The notes below the pieces were generated by a model. The model did not search any database. It was not told the DNA's origin and was given only the letters and a program-made list of their open reading frames with translations. The translations under genes and the position numbers were made by a program. From Lactobacillus sp. PV012 (GTDB lineage: Bacteria > Bacillota > Bacilli > Lactobacillales > Lactobacillaceae): DNA of 64,000 nt. Where the stretch lies: NCBI RefSeq assembly GCF_014522325.1, contig NZ_CP041983.1:806001-870000 (forward strand), in the 5' to 3' direction. This document shows, in pieces, positions 43,693 to 51,819 of the stretch (its first letter is position 1; each line of letters starts with the position of its first letter).

Positions 43693-44586
43693 TTACAAAT
43701 CATGTGCTTCTGAACCACTAAAAATAGGATTATCAGCAAGACTAGTATAAGGGTGTGAATAAATCCAATCAATATGATTTAAGTCATCTTGAGTTACACG
43801 CCAATTTTTATTGTATTTTTCAGCAGCCATAATATCATCGAAATCACCTACTGAGTTTGGAACAGCATCGTCACCTTGTGCTATCGTTCCTAATCCAATA
43901 GCACGCCCTAATTGTTGAGTTACAGCATTAACTTTACCTTGTTCAGTTAAATTGCTAGACCAAACAACAAGATTCATATGGTTAGTAAAAGCATTCTTTC
44001 TCCAATCTTTAGGAGCAAACTTATTCGCAGTTGTATAACTTGGGTGTTTTTTAAGAAAATTAATACGTTTAGGTGTTAAGTGGTCATTAGCATAAGGCTG
44101 ATATTTAGCATATCCAGAATTAATATTATGGTAATATTTAATTACTTCAGGATTTTTATTCTCATAAACACGCGTAGTAGTAATGTCTGCGCCACTTCCA
44201 TCTTTGGTTTTATTATCATCATAAACCACAATATTAGCGTATTTAGCAGAGTTAAAGCTAGCATGTTTAGCAGACTTAACTAACTTAAATTTAAACTTAG
44301 GAGCCCAGAGTTTGATGGCCTTTTTAACAGCGGGCAAAATGGACTTGTCTTTAACATAGATGTTAGCAGAGCGCTTTTTAAAGTTACGATTAGAAGTGTC
44401 AAAATCTTTACCGTCTGCATCAGCATAAGTATCTTCATTAGTAGCATCATCAGGGTTAGAGACATAGTATTTGGAGTTAGGCACCCAACTAGCAGCTAGG
44501 GCGGCAGAATGAGAGAAAGCGCCGAGTGCAGGCGTAGCCAGCATGGCTGCAATAGTAACTTTTTTCACGACATTTTTAATTTTCAT
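43693..44586 (-). CDS. Secreted matrixin-like protein lacking the zinc site
   Basis: A 297-residue exported protein with a signal peptide (KKVTIAAMLATPALGAFSHS). Its C-terminal half follows the matrixin metalloprotease fold: HMNLVVWSSNLTEQGKVNAV, then QQLGRAIGLGT at 224-234 where HELGHxLGLxH is expected, then the Met-turn DIMAAEKYN (251) and VTQDDLNHIDWIY. All three histidines and the glutamate are replaced (Q, Q, R, T), so it cannot be a zinc protease. The fold and secretion signals are intact and it has GGAGG before ATG, so it is likely expressed with a binding role. A paralogous fragment at 47642 shares the loss. Confidence 0.75.
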   Translation of the reverse strand: MKIKNVVKKVTIAAMLATPALGAFSHSAALAASWVPNSKYYVSNPDDATNEDTYADADGKDFDTSNRNFKKRSANIYVKDKSILPAVKKAIKLWAPKFKFKLVKSAKHASFNSAKYANIVVYDDNKTKDGSGADITTTRVYENKNPEVIKYYHNINSGYAKYQPYANDHLTPKRINFLKKHPSYTTANKFAPKDWRKNAFTNHMNLVVWSSNLTEQGKVNAVTQQLGRAIGLGTIAQGDDAVPNSVGDFDDIMAAEKYNKNWRVTQDDLNHIDWIYSHPYTSLADNPIFSGSEAHDL

Positions 44587-44665
44587 TTTTAAACCTCCAT
44601 TAGTGTTTGGGTAGTTTGTGTTTAAAATAACTTTTCCATTCTTTACACAAGGTATTTTATCATGG

Positions 44666-44929
44666 AGTGTAATTGAAAATAGCCCATCTTCTAAATCGAA
44701 ATTTTAATATGCCTCCCTCTCTAAATCTTCGCATTTTTGTAAAGCATTCCAATTTGGCCGTGATTTTTACTGTAGTCGCCATTAGGAAAGGTGTCAATAT
44801 ACCAGTAATGGTGATCGCCCTTTTTGATGTTGGCTGGATCACCTTCATCAGATTTACTCCAATTTTTGGCAGCAGATCCAAATGGTTCACCCTTCAGAGC
44901 TTTGTTTTCTACTAAGACACCTATAGTAT
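44666..44929. repeat. 264-bp direct repeat, left copy
   Basis: Nearly identical to 48055-48317. It encodes part of an adhesin N-terminal module (on the minus strand WYIDTFPNGDYSKNHGQIGM). The two copies bracket the ATPase/TOPRIM-like pair and other fragments, so recombination between them would delete 3.4 kb. Confidence 0.9.
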
Positions 44930-45201
44930 TAGGAATTTTATTTTTTAAGTCCTCGGCCGCCCAAGCAGCAAGTTTATTACCATTTTTAGAACCTTCATGA
45001 ATGGCAATTTTACCATTATTATGTTTGGTATTGAGTTCACCGTAAACGTCTTTAATATTGAGTTGTTTCAGGTGAGTCTTACTAGCCACATTTTTATTCC
45101 ACTTAGCCTAACGCAATGCCAGGTTGAGATGTAAAAGGAATTAAAGTTGTTAGTGCAATAGCACTTAACATGAATTTTTGAAAAAGTTTTCGTTTTTTCA
45201 T
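44690..45201 (-). pseudogene. Fragment of an adhesin paralogue (signal peptide plus N-terminal module, frameshifted)
   Basis: The ATG at 45201 starts a signal peptide (KLFQKFMLSAIALTTLIPFT) almost identical to that of the adhesin at 39851-43444. After GIA a frameshift gives a stop; the next frame continues with the mature module (IAIHEGSKNGNKLAAW, IGVLVENKALKGEPFGS, GQIGMLYKNAKI) and stops. About 1000 residues are missing. The promoter region upstream resembles that of the full adhesin. Confidence 0.8.
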
Positions 45202-45391
45202 ATAATTACAACCTTTCTATTTGAGATTGTAATTAGTATAAAGAATTTTTAAGGCGTGTTATGTAAGTGACAAAAAAGTTTGAGATAAATTTTTCTGAAT
45301 AACAAAAATAAAATTTTGCTATGGTCAAAAACACCCCCTTTAATTTTAAAAGCTAAAAAAACACCCCCTTAACTTTCATTTTTCCTATTCT

Positions 45392-45431
45392 TAAAAATAG
45401 TCCCCTAACTTTTTTAGTTAGAGGACTATTT
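45392..45431 (-). terminator. Terminator after the ATPase/TOPRIM-like pair
   Basis: AAATAGTCC pairs with GGACTATTT with an inner TAACT/AGTTA stem and T residues on the minus strand. Confidence 0.75.
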
Positions 45432-45950
45432 CTATTTAAGCAAATCCGCAATTGCTAATTCTTTTTTATGATAAGACTTATACTGTTTTAAAGCTTTAAT
45501 TAAGTCATCAAAATGATTATCCCAAAATTGATAATTATCCTCATATGTCTTTACATGCTCTAAATCTTTATAATGACTACGAACATACTTACTGGGTTTA
45601 TCATTATTGCCATTAGTATAATATTGAAAATCATTATGATAAATAATATAAAGAATTTCAATTTCTGGCCTCATAGTCACATTATTTATCTCTGAAATTT
45701 TTCTTTGATAAACTTTTGGTAACTTAAAGTTTTCTTTTCTAGAGTCTAAAATTCTAATTATCTTTATAGGGACTGAAAAACTTTTATTTAAATACATTTT
45801 TGCAAAGTTTGCTCCTTTTCTGGTTGTAATTATTTCTTCTTGGAGCATTTCTCTGCGGTCAAATGTTAAAGCTTCATGATCTAAAAGAACATCAATTACT
45901 GCCCGTTCACTTTCACCTTCTGCAATCACAGCAATTAGTTCTTTACTCAT
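45432..45950 (-). CDS. Putative TOPRIM-like nuclease partner of an ATPase
   Basis: A 172-residue protein beginning LIAVIAEGESERAVIDVLLD, an EGxSE motif at the end of a first strand as in TOPRIM-type nucleases (OLD, RloB/AriB relatives). RPEIEILYIIYHNDFQYY follows in the middle. The usual DxD motif of TOPRIM is not clear, so the fold call is tentative. Its start overlaps the ATPase stop by 8 bases, a coupled pair. Comparable ATPase plus small TOPRIM pairs are anti-phage modules (AriA-AriB, RloA-RloB, AbiL-type). The role here is inferred from that layout. Confidence 0.55.
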   Translation of the reverse strand: MSKELIAVIAEGESERAVIDVLLDHEALTFDRREMLQEEIITTRKGANFAKMYLNKSFSVPIKIIRILDSRKENFKLPKVYQRKISEINNVTMRPEIEILYIIYHNDFQYYTNGNNDKPSKYVRSHYKDLEHVKTYEDNYQFWDNHFDDLIKALKQYKSYHKKELAIADLLK

Positions 45951-47181
45951 GTTTATCTTCTACCACCTTTTTCGTTTGTTTCTTTAATCGTAAATATGAT
46001 TCATATTCTGGAGCCGTTCCTCCTAAAAGATCAGATTCAAATACTTCTGACTTTTTATAATCATTGCGAATATCCGTAGAAGAATAACGTTGAAGTTCTA
46101 TTTTCTCTTTTCTTTTAGTTATATAAATTTCATCCCCTCTATTTATGTTATCTAGTAATTCATGATAGTGCGTACTAAAAATTAAAGTAGCTCTATTTAC
46201 ATTTACTTTTGGATCACTAAAGTATTCAATGAATGAACGTACAATTGCGTGATTAAAGTGGTTTTCTAATTCATCTACAAAAATTATTCCTCCAGATTTT
46301 AATGCAGATACTACATTGCCATATAATGTAATTCCTTTAGATGTTCCTGATGATAAAAAGCATTGAATTACATCGAACCCAGTGGCTGTGATCTCTTCAT
46401 CTCTATTTTTAAATTTTAAGCGGTATAACAGCTTTATTGCTCCCGCCTCATCCCTTTGTTGCTCAACCTTTAAATAATCAATTGTAGGATCTAAAAATCT
46501 TAATATTTCAGTTGGTACCGTACTTTCACCGTAGTAAATAGCATTTACATTTGTAAATATTATATTTTCTATTATAGTTTGAGTTTTATAATTTTCTTTT
46601 GCGATTATTACTCTAAATATAGAGTCATTTGTTGCTAAAATAGTTGCGGCTACTTCATCTAGTTCTTTTCTATCAAGAATTGGCTTAATTCCAGTAAAAT
46701 CAAGGATTTGCTTTTTTGTAAATTGTGGCTTGAATTCTTTCTGATAAATTTTTTCACTGTCTATTATCCACTTCTTGTCTGCTCCATTATTTTTAAATAC
46801 TATTTCATCCTTATACAATTTTTCATTACTACCGTAGAAAAAAGTAGTAATTTTTATAGGATTATTCCCTATTAACATATTCTTTAGGGAGGTCTGTTCA
46901 ATTGATAAATCATAGAAAAGTAAGGTTAAGATACCAGCAATAGTATTTAAGATTGTTGTTTTACCTGTAGCATTTTTTCCAACAATTGTTGCTAAATTCG
47001 TTACCCATAATTTTCCACTTAAATTTGTCAATTGATCTTTAGTACGTGCAGTTACTCGTGCACCACTCATCAAAGAGAATTCTAACCCATCTTTAAATAA
47101 TGGGTGATTCTCTATTTTTACTTTCAAAAACGTAAGTTTTGGCTGTATTTTTTTAATATGCCTTGTTTCTCTGTTGGTCAC
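45943..47181 (-). CDS. ABC/OLD-like AAA ATPase of a two-gene defence-like pair
   Basis: A 412-residue ATPase without membrane segments. Walker A GKNATGKTT at 68-76, a signature-like FLSSGTSKGI, Walker B GIIFVDELENHFNH and the switch histidine in STHYHE show an SMC/Rad50/OLD-type ABC ATPase. The start is GTG behind TAGGAGG. It is first in a two-gene unit with the TOPRIM-like gene and shares a terminator with it. The pair sits inside a broken surface-protein array, flanked by direct repeats, as expected for laterally acquired cargo. Confidence 0.8.
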   Translation of the reverse strand: MTNRETRHIKKIQPKLTFLKVKIENHPLFKDGLEFSLMSGARVTARTKDQLTNLSGKLWVTNLATIVGKNATGKTTILNTIAGILTLLFYDLSIEQTSLKNMLIGNNPIKITTFFYGSNEKLYKDEIVFKNNGADKKWIIDSEKIYQKEFKPQFTKKQILDFTGIKPILDRKELDEVAATILATNDSIFRVIIAKENYKTQTIIENIIFTNVNAIYYGESTVPTEILRFLDPTIDYLKVEQQRDEAGAIKLLYRLKFKNRDEEITATGFDVIQCFLSSGTSKGITLYGNVVSALKSGGIIFVDELENHFNHAIVRSFIEYFSDPKVNVNRATLIFSTHYHELLDNINRGDEIYITKRKEKIELQRYSSTDIRNDYKKSEVFESDLLGGTAPEYESYLRLKKQTKKVVEDKHE

Positions 47182-47332
47182 CTGTTATTCCTCCTAAAAT
47201 ACAAACCTTATATTCTACTTAACTATTATACATTATTTTTAAACGGATTATACGATTAAAAATATTTACTAAAAAAACATCTCTCTTAATTTTTTTAAGC
47301 AAAAAATACCTCCTAACTTTTTAGCTAGAGGG
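47182..47332. other. Spacer upstream of the ATPase pair
   Basis: AT-rich promoter-like DNA with an imperfect hairpin (TACCTCCTAACT against AGCTAGAGGGTTATTTT, about 47308-47340) similar in wording to the terminator at 45392-45431. The two resembling hairpins flank the gene pair and could mark its borders. Confidence 0.4.
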
Positions 47333-47527
47333 TTATTTTGTAGACTTTATATTATCTTTTGTAAATTTATAATTTTTATAATCTAATTGATTATGTTTTT
47401 TGCTTGGGTATATCAGATGATGGTCAATAAACAATGGATAAAATCTAGTAATTTCGTCTGGTATCATGATTCCTATTAACATAATTTCTTCTTTTTTTGC
47501 TGCTAATTCCCATAAATGGCCTTTTTT
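47333..47527 (-). pseudogene. C-terminal fragment of an unknown gene
   Basis: The minus-strand frame reads HLWELAAKKEEIMLIGIMIP, then FYPLFIDHHLIYPSKKHN and ends at TAA 47333. Its upstream end is cut where the repeated TTTAAATTATGACAT segment begins. It was probably the gene lying before the ATPase pair when the DNA was inserted. No family recognised. Confidence 0.55.
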
Positions 47528-47641
47528 TAAATTATGACATCATATTATTGCTTTTATTTAAAAAAATAGCTGTTTTTTTAATTTTAAGCTAAATTTTTGA
47601 ATAATAAAAAACATCCCACGTAGGGATGCCTATAAATAATA

Positions 47642-48053
47642 TTAAAACTCTGTGGCACGTGACTCATAATAAACAGGATTATCATTAATATTGGTATAAG
47701 GGTGTGAATAAATCCAGTCGATATGGTCTAAATCACTTTGGGACACATGCCAATTATCATTAAAAGAATCTTGATTATCAGAATTACAGCCAAATGCCAT
47801 GATGTCAGTTTTATCTTTTGGCGCAACATCTTCAGCATTTTCAAAGTCCCCTAACCCAATAGCACGTCCTAACTGGTTAGTAACTGCATTTACTTTACCT
47901 TGTTCAGTCAAAGCGCTAGACAAAACAATAAGATTCATATGGTTGGTGAAAGAATTCGTTTTCCAATCTTTAGGGAAAAATTTACCTGCTGTAGTCATTC
48001 CAGGATACCTTTAAAAATATTGAATGCGTTTATAGGTGAGGCGAGAACTAGCA
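47642..48053 (-). pseudogene. Fragment of a second matrixin-like protein lacking the zinc site
   Basis: From about 47642 to 47998 the frame matches the C-terminal part of the protein at 43693 (HMNLIVLSSALTEQGKVNAV, NQLGRAIGLGD, TDIMAFGCN, LDHIDWIYSHPY). Upstream, RLTYKRIQYF matches too but is interrupted by TAA, and the gene breaks at 48053 where an adhesin fragment begins. N, Q and R replace the HE..H residues, as in the intact copy. No signal peptide remains. Confidence 0.75.
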
Positions 48054-48054
48054 T

Positions 48055-48317
48055 AGTGTAATTGAAAATAGCCCATCTTCTAAATCGAAATTTTAATATG
48101 CCTCCCTCTCTAAATCTTCGCATTTTTGTAAAGCATTCCAATTTGGCCGTGAGTTTTACTGTAGTCACTATTAGGGAAGGTGTAAATATACCAGTAATGG
48201 TGATCGCCCTTTTTGATGGTGTCTGGATCACCTTCATCAGATTTACTCCAATTTTTGGCAGCAGATCCAAATGGTTCACCCTTCAGACCTTTATTTTCTA
48301 CTAAGAAACCTGTAGTA
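48055..48317. repeat. 264-bp direct repeat, right copy (adhesin module fragment)
   Basis: Near-identical to 44666-44929. On the minus strand it encodes part of the adhesin N-terminal module but is cut off on both sides. It is joined to the matrixin-like fragment on the left and to adhesin promoter DNA (TTGTAATTAGTATAAATAAT) on the right. Confidence 0.88.
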
Positions 48318-48344
48318 TATTGTAATTAGTATAAATAATTTCTA

Positions 48345-48602
48345 AGAGAAACTATAAAATGTTGCTAATAAATTTGATTCCATCGCTAAAATAACAACTG
48401 TCCAATTTTCTTTTTTTCTAATTTTTCGACCAACTTCCGTTAAAAAAGTAGTTTTGCCCACACCACGAGTCCGATAGACAATGGAAATTTTGTATGGGCT
48501 ATTAGGATTATCTAATTCATTTGTTACGTTATCTATTAACTGTCCTCGATTTAGAAAAGTCTCAGGTATTCTACCAAAACTTGGGTTAAATGGATTATTC
48601 AT
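48345..48602 (-). pseudogene. N-terminal fragment of an AAA ATPase
   Basis: About 80 codons encode NPFNPSFGRIPETFLNRGQL and the Walker A RGVGKTTFLTEV typical of archaeal-type/ORC-like AAA proteins of 370-400 residues. After LAMESNLLA it runs into adhesin promoter DNA and stops. It was cut by the rearrangement that built this array. Confidence 0.75.
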
Positions 48603-48691
48603 TTTTATCTCCTTATGTATCTTATCATATTTTGTGTATCTCTGTGTATCTTTATGTTTATATTAGTAAACTCATACTCATTCTTCTAAAT

Positions 48692-48752
48692 AAAAAATCA
48701 CCAATGATCTTAGCTTGATTTACATCATCAAACTTTGATACATTGGTGACTT
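48692..48752 (-). terminator. Terminator after the 38-residue peptide gene
   Basis: CACCAATG pairs with CATTGGTG over a long loop, followed by ATTTTTT on the minus strand. Confidence 0.7.
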
Positions 48753-48793
48753 TTACTATCATCTAGGCAAGCTTTAACTTTCCCAGATCCTTT

Positions 48794-48910
48794 TTAATAT
48801 AACCACTTAGTTAAGTCTGCACCTTCACCTGTTGGTAATTCATCAACAAAAGGATTAAAATCTTCATCTTTAAGTGGTTGATTAGTATTTAATTTTTTAA
48901 TAGCATCCAT
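48794..48910 (-). CDS. Small acidic peptide (38 aa), unknown
   Basis: ATG 48910 is preceded by AAGGAGGAAAAAGCA, one of the best ribosome sites in the window, and the gene is followed by a terminator. The peptide starts MDAIKKLNTNQPLKDEDFNP and ends VDELPTGEGADLTKWLY. It has no signal peptide or hydrophobic segment. The size, acidic leader-like front and distinct end recall precursor peptides, but no modification enzyme lies beside it. It lies 72 bases downstream of the serine hydrolase gene and could be co-transcribed or have its own weak promoter. Confidence 0.6.
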   Translation of the reverse strand: MDAIKKLNTNQPLKDEDFNPFVDELPTGEGADLTKWLY

Positions 48911-48982
48911 TGCTTTTTCCTCCTTGAAAATTATTAATAGTTAGTTTAGCGTTTTCAAAAAGAAAAAGCAACAAATTTGTTT

Positions 48983-50113
48983 CTATCCTTCTACAAAAAA
49001 GTCATCTTGCATAGTTTGCAAAATCTTGTAGCCAACTTTTTTAGCCACCCCATTATCACTTGGAGTCTGATTTAAGAAGATAACAATTCCATTGGCGTTA
49101 TCAGGAGTAAGTTCCATCCAGTTGCTAAAATGTGTATACCCAATATTTCCGTAGGCTACTTTAAATTTACCTCCTGCTCTGCGATAGATGCCGCCTGAAT
49201 AAGTTGTCTTTTTTGCCGAAAGAGTAGTCATGTAATCATATTGCGTAGGCGTTAAAATTTTGCCATTGTACAATCCCTGCATAATCTTATAGTAGTCTTG
49301 TGGTGTTGTAAATAAATTGCCTGCACCAGGTAATTGACTAGCTAAAGCTTTGGTGACTTTTACCGGATCTTGATAAGAACGGCCATGGCGATATCCATAA
49401 GAAGTTGCGATGGTTTTATTTTTGGGAATATCTTGATACTCAAAAGTGTTCTTTAATTTAAGAGGCTTAATTATTCGATTTTTTAAATTAGTATCGTAGG
49501 ATTTACCAGTTACCTTACGAATTATGCCAGCAAGTAATAAATAATTAGCATTATTATAGTTAAAGCTATCACGTTTAGAACTTGAAGTAGAATTAATCTC
49601 GTTTATTGCCCATTGAATGGCACCAGTTTCAGAATAAAAATGATTTTGGGTTCTTTCTGTACCAATAATGTTGATACCAGAAGTGTGGGTCATTAAATGC
49701 CCAATAGTGATATTTTTACTTCCCTTAACCTTGGGAAACCAACGTGATAGTTTTGAATCTTGGGTGATAGGATTTTCAGAATCCTGCGATTCAAAAATTA
49801 ATTGAGTCATCATCGCTCCGGTAACAACTTTTTCCATTGATCCTAAAGGGTACAACACACGATTATTTAAAGCCTTATTTTTATAATTACCATACCCATA
49901 ATTTACGGTTTGGGACTTACCATCTTGTACCACCAAGACACTCCCACGCACATGATTTTTTTCTAAGATAGATTTTATTTTGCTAGTAGTATTTTGTTTA
50001 CTCGAAGCAGCTGAAGCTCGGTCAGGTAGATGAGTAAGAATAGAGCTAGGTGCTCCTAAAATTAAAGTTAATGAAGCAGTAAGCTTTAAAGTAAAATGTT
50101 GCCAATTTTTCAT
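48983..50113 (-). CDS. Secreted serine hydrolase, class C beta-lactamase/PBP4*-like
   Basis: A 376-residue exported protein with a signal peptide (KLTASLTLILGAPSSIL). The SxxK motif is LGSMEKVVTG, the second motif is YNYNNANY, and MTHTSGI and GYTHFSNWMELTP follow as in the beta-lactamase family pfam00144-type enzymes. These act as D-alanyl peptidases, esterases or peptide hydrolases at the cell surface. Substrate unknown. Confidence 0.85.
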   Translation of the reverse strand: MKNWQHFTLKLTASLTLILGAPSSILTHLPDRASAASSKQNTTSKIKSILEKNHVRGSVLVVQDGKSQTVNYGYGNYKNKALNNRVLYPLGSMEKVVTGAMMTQLIFESQDSENPITQDSKLSRWFPKVKGSKNITIGHLMTHTSGINIIGTERTQNHFYSETGAIQWAINEINSTSSSKRDSFNYNNANYLLLAGIIRKVTGKSYDTNLKNRIIKPLKLKNTFEYQDIPKNKTIATSYGYRHGRSYQDPVKVTKALASQLPGAGNLFTTPQDYYKIMQGLYNGKILTPTQYDYMTTLSAKKTTYSGGIYRRAGGKFKVAYGNIGYTHFSNWMELTPDNANGIVIFLNQTPSDNGVAKKVGYKILQTMQDDFFVEG

Positions 50114-50426
50114 TAATTAGATACTTCCCTTTCTAAAAGCAAAATCCTATGCTCTATTTTAACATGCATGCTAAACTTGAGGAGACAATTATTAGAAGTT
50201 GCCTACACAAAAAGCATCCCTGAAGTATAAAATAGGATGCTTTTTGCGAAATGAAAAAATTATATTAGAATTGATCCAAAGAGGATCTTATAGAAAGTAG
50301 AGACAAAAGTTTCTTCCCACATCGCTTTTGTCCTAAAATTATTATAATATAAACTTACCTAAAATTCATTAAAATTATTTTGCTTATTTTTCTACTCTGA
50401 AATAACTTGATAGAAAGGATTACTTA
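50114..50426. other. Divergent intergenic region with an isolated terminator
   Basis: Between two divergently transcribed genes there is an intrinsic terminator-like hairpin at 50209-50245 (AAAAAGCATCC/GGATGCTTTTT). A terminator has no gene to serve here, so a gene or small RNA has probably been lost or escaped detection. A TATTATAATAT stretch near 50342 may be the promoter for the rightward gene. Confidence 0.5.
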
Positions 50427-51286
50427 ATGAAACACAGACTCATTTTCAAAATTTTGTTAGCAACTAGTATGATGTCGCTCTTTTCTTCCCAGCCTGTCCA
50501 GGCAGCTACAAAAGCTGCAAAAGCAACAGTAAAAACTAAAAAATACCAGCAAGCAAAATCATTTTACCCAAGAATTATACCCGGCATAATTTACTACAAG
50601 CTTTTATTAGTAGCCCTTCTACCAAATTTAAACAAGCTTGTGTAAAAGGGATGGACGAAAACAACTTTTCAAGAATTACTGCAGCTGAAAGTAAAAAAGA
50701 TAACCAAACTAAGATTAATCTTAACAAACTAACTCCAACTCAAAAAAGAAAGCTAGCAGATTTTACCCTCAAACTTATTAATCAAGCACGTAAGCAGTTA
50801 GGACTACCTGTTTGGCGCTATAGTTCCAGTGCGCAAAAATTGGCTAATGATATTGCCATGCAGTACGCCCTTCACCATAAAAGTATCTCTGATCAAACTG
50901 GTCACTACATCAAAGGCATTACTACTGCTACTAAAGCAAATGGCTTTACCGGACCATTAACACAGGATAATTATGTGGAAAATATGGGAGGCTTTTTAGG
51001 AAAGCAAACTATCACAATGACCCAAGCTAAAAAGAAAATTTACTTCATCTTAAAACAAATGATTTTTGGTTTTGCTGGCAATAATGAAAGTCAACGTCAA
51101 GATCAAACTAAATACTTAGAGTGGCAACATGCTGCTTCAATTTTTAATACTCAAGGCTCTAAACATGATGGCGATTGGGATTACTTTGGTCTTAGTATTT
51201 CTAAAAAAGGCAAAGCTTACACAATTCACTTTATTTGCATTCCTAGTTTTATGGTGAAAGAATATCATCATGGAACTTGGAAATAG
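50427..51286 (+). pseudogene. Secreted SEC10/PgrA-like (CAP-fold) protein, frameshifted
   Basis: The first frame encodes a signal peptide (LIFKILLATSMMSLFSSQPV, QAA). A single-base shift between about 50545 and 50600 moves the reading to RHNLLQAFISSPSTKFKQAC, then the surface-exclusion type domain (FTLKLINQARKQLGLPVW, SSAQKLANDIAMQYALHH, YVENMGGFLG, WQHAASIFN). The DNA between is coding-like in both pieces. The C-terminal half has no ribosome site of its own, so only an untargeted product could be made. A wall anchor is absent. Confidence 0.75.
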
Positions 51287-51300
51287 AAAGTGTGAATCTA

Positions 51301-51747
51301 ATGAAAAAATTTCCTCCGATTGAAAAAATAATGGAAGCTTATACAGCTATTGGGGATCATCATGTTAAGATGTTTGAAAATTACGCCCTGGTTACTTCAT
51401 CTAATAATGCTAAAACTTATACAGTAAAATGGCATGATGGTATTTATCAAGCAAATGATAATGCTACTTATTGGCAAGGATATGCTGGTTATCCGATCAT
51501 CGCAGTATTATTATTACAAAATAAGCTCCCCTTTGATGAAGCTTTAGCTAAAGCTTTTGCCGGTATTAATTGGCATGAACTTAATGAAAAATTTAAGCGC
51601 AATTACACCGAAGCAGCTAAATTTATTTTTAAAGAAAAGAAGCTCGATGAAAATACCATTCTAACTAAAATTGATCAATGCTACGCTATTTTAAAAGAAC
51701 TTCCTTTAACTATTAAACGCACTACTACAAAAGTCATCAAAAATTAA
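51301..51747 (+). CDS. Unknown 148-residue protein
   Basis: A soluble protein (MKKFPPIEKIMEAYTAIGDH) rich in aromatic residues, with no signal peptide. The central YWQGYAGYPIIAVLLLQ is a short hydrophobic stretch. It starts 15 bases after the SEC10-like gene, so it was or is in the same operon, and it ends before a terminator. I do not recognise the family. Confidence 0.65.
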   Translation: MKKFPPIEKIMEAYTAIGDHHVKMFENYALVTSSNNAKTYTVKWHDGIYQANDNATYWQGYAGYPIIAVLLLQNKLPFDEALAKAFAGINWHELNEKFKRNYTEAAKFIFKEKKLDENTILTKIDQCYAILKELPLTIKRTTTKVIKN

Positions 51748-51761
51748 TTTTAACTTTATGC

Positions 51762-51803
51762 AAAAAGCTACTATGTCCCTTTTAACGAAACATGGTAGCT
51801 TTT
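51762..51803. terminator. Bidirectional terminator
   Basis: AAAAGCTACTATG pairs with CATGGTAGCTTTT, with T or A runs on both sides. Confidence 0.8.
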
Positions 51804-51819
51804 ATAATGTTTAATTTTC

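Noticed and set aside
44660..44915. Alternative frames on both strands in the 264-bp repeat
   Set aside because: The conserved adhesin-module reading on the minus strand explains the sequence; the other frames are shadows repeated at 47995-48304.
48825..48845. LPTGEG in the 38-residue peptide as a sortase motif
   Set aside because: The peptide has no signal sequence or membrane segment and the motif order is not LPxTG followed by a helix and basic tail.
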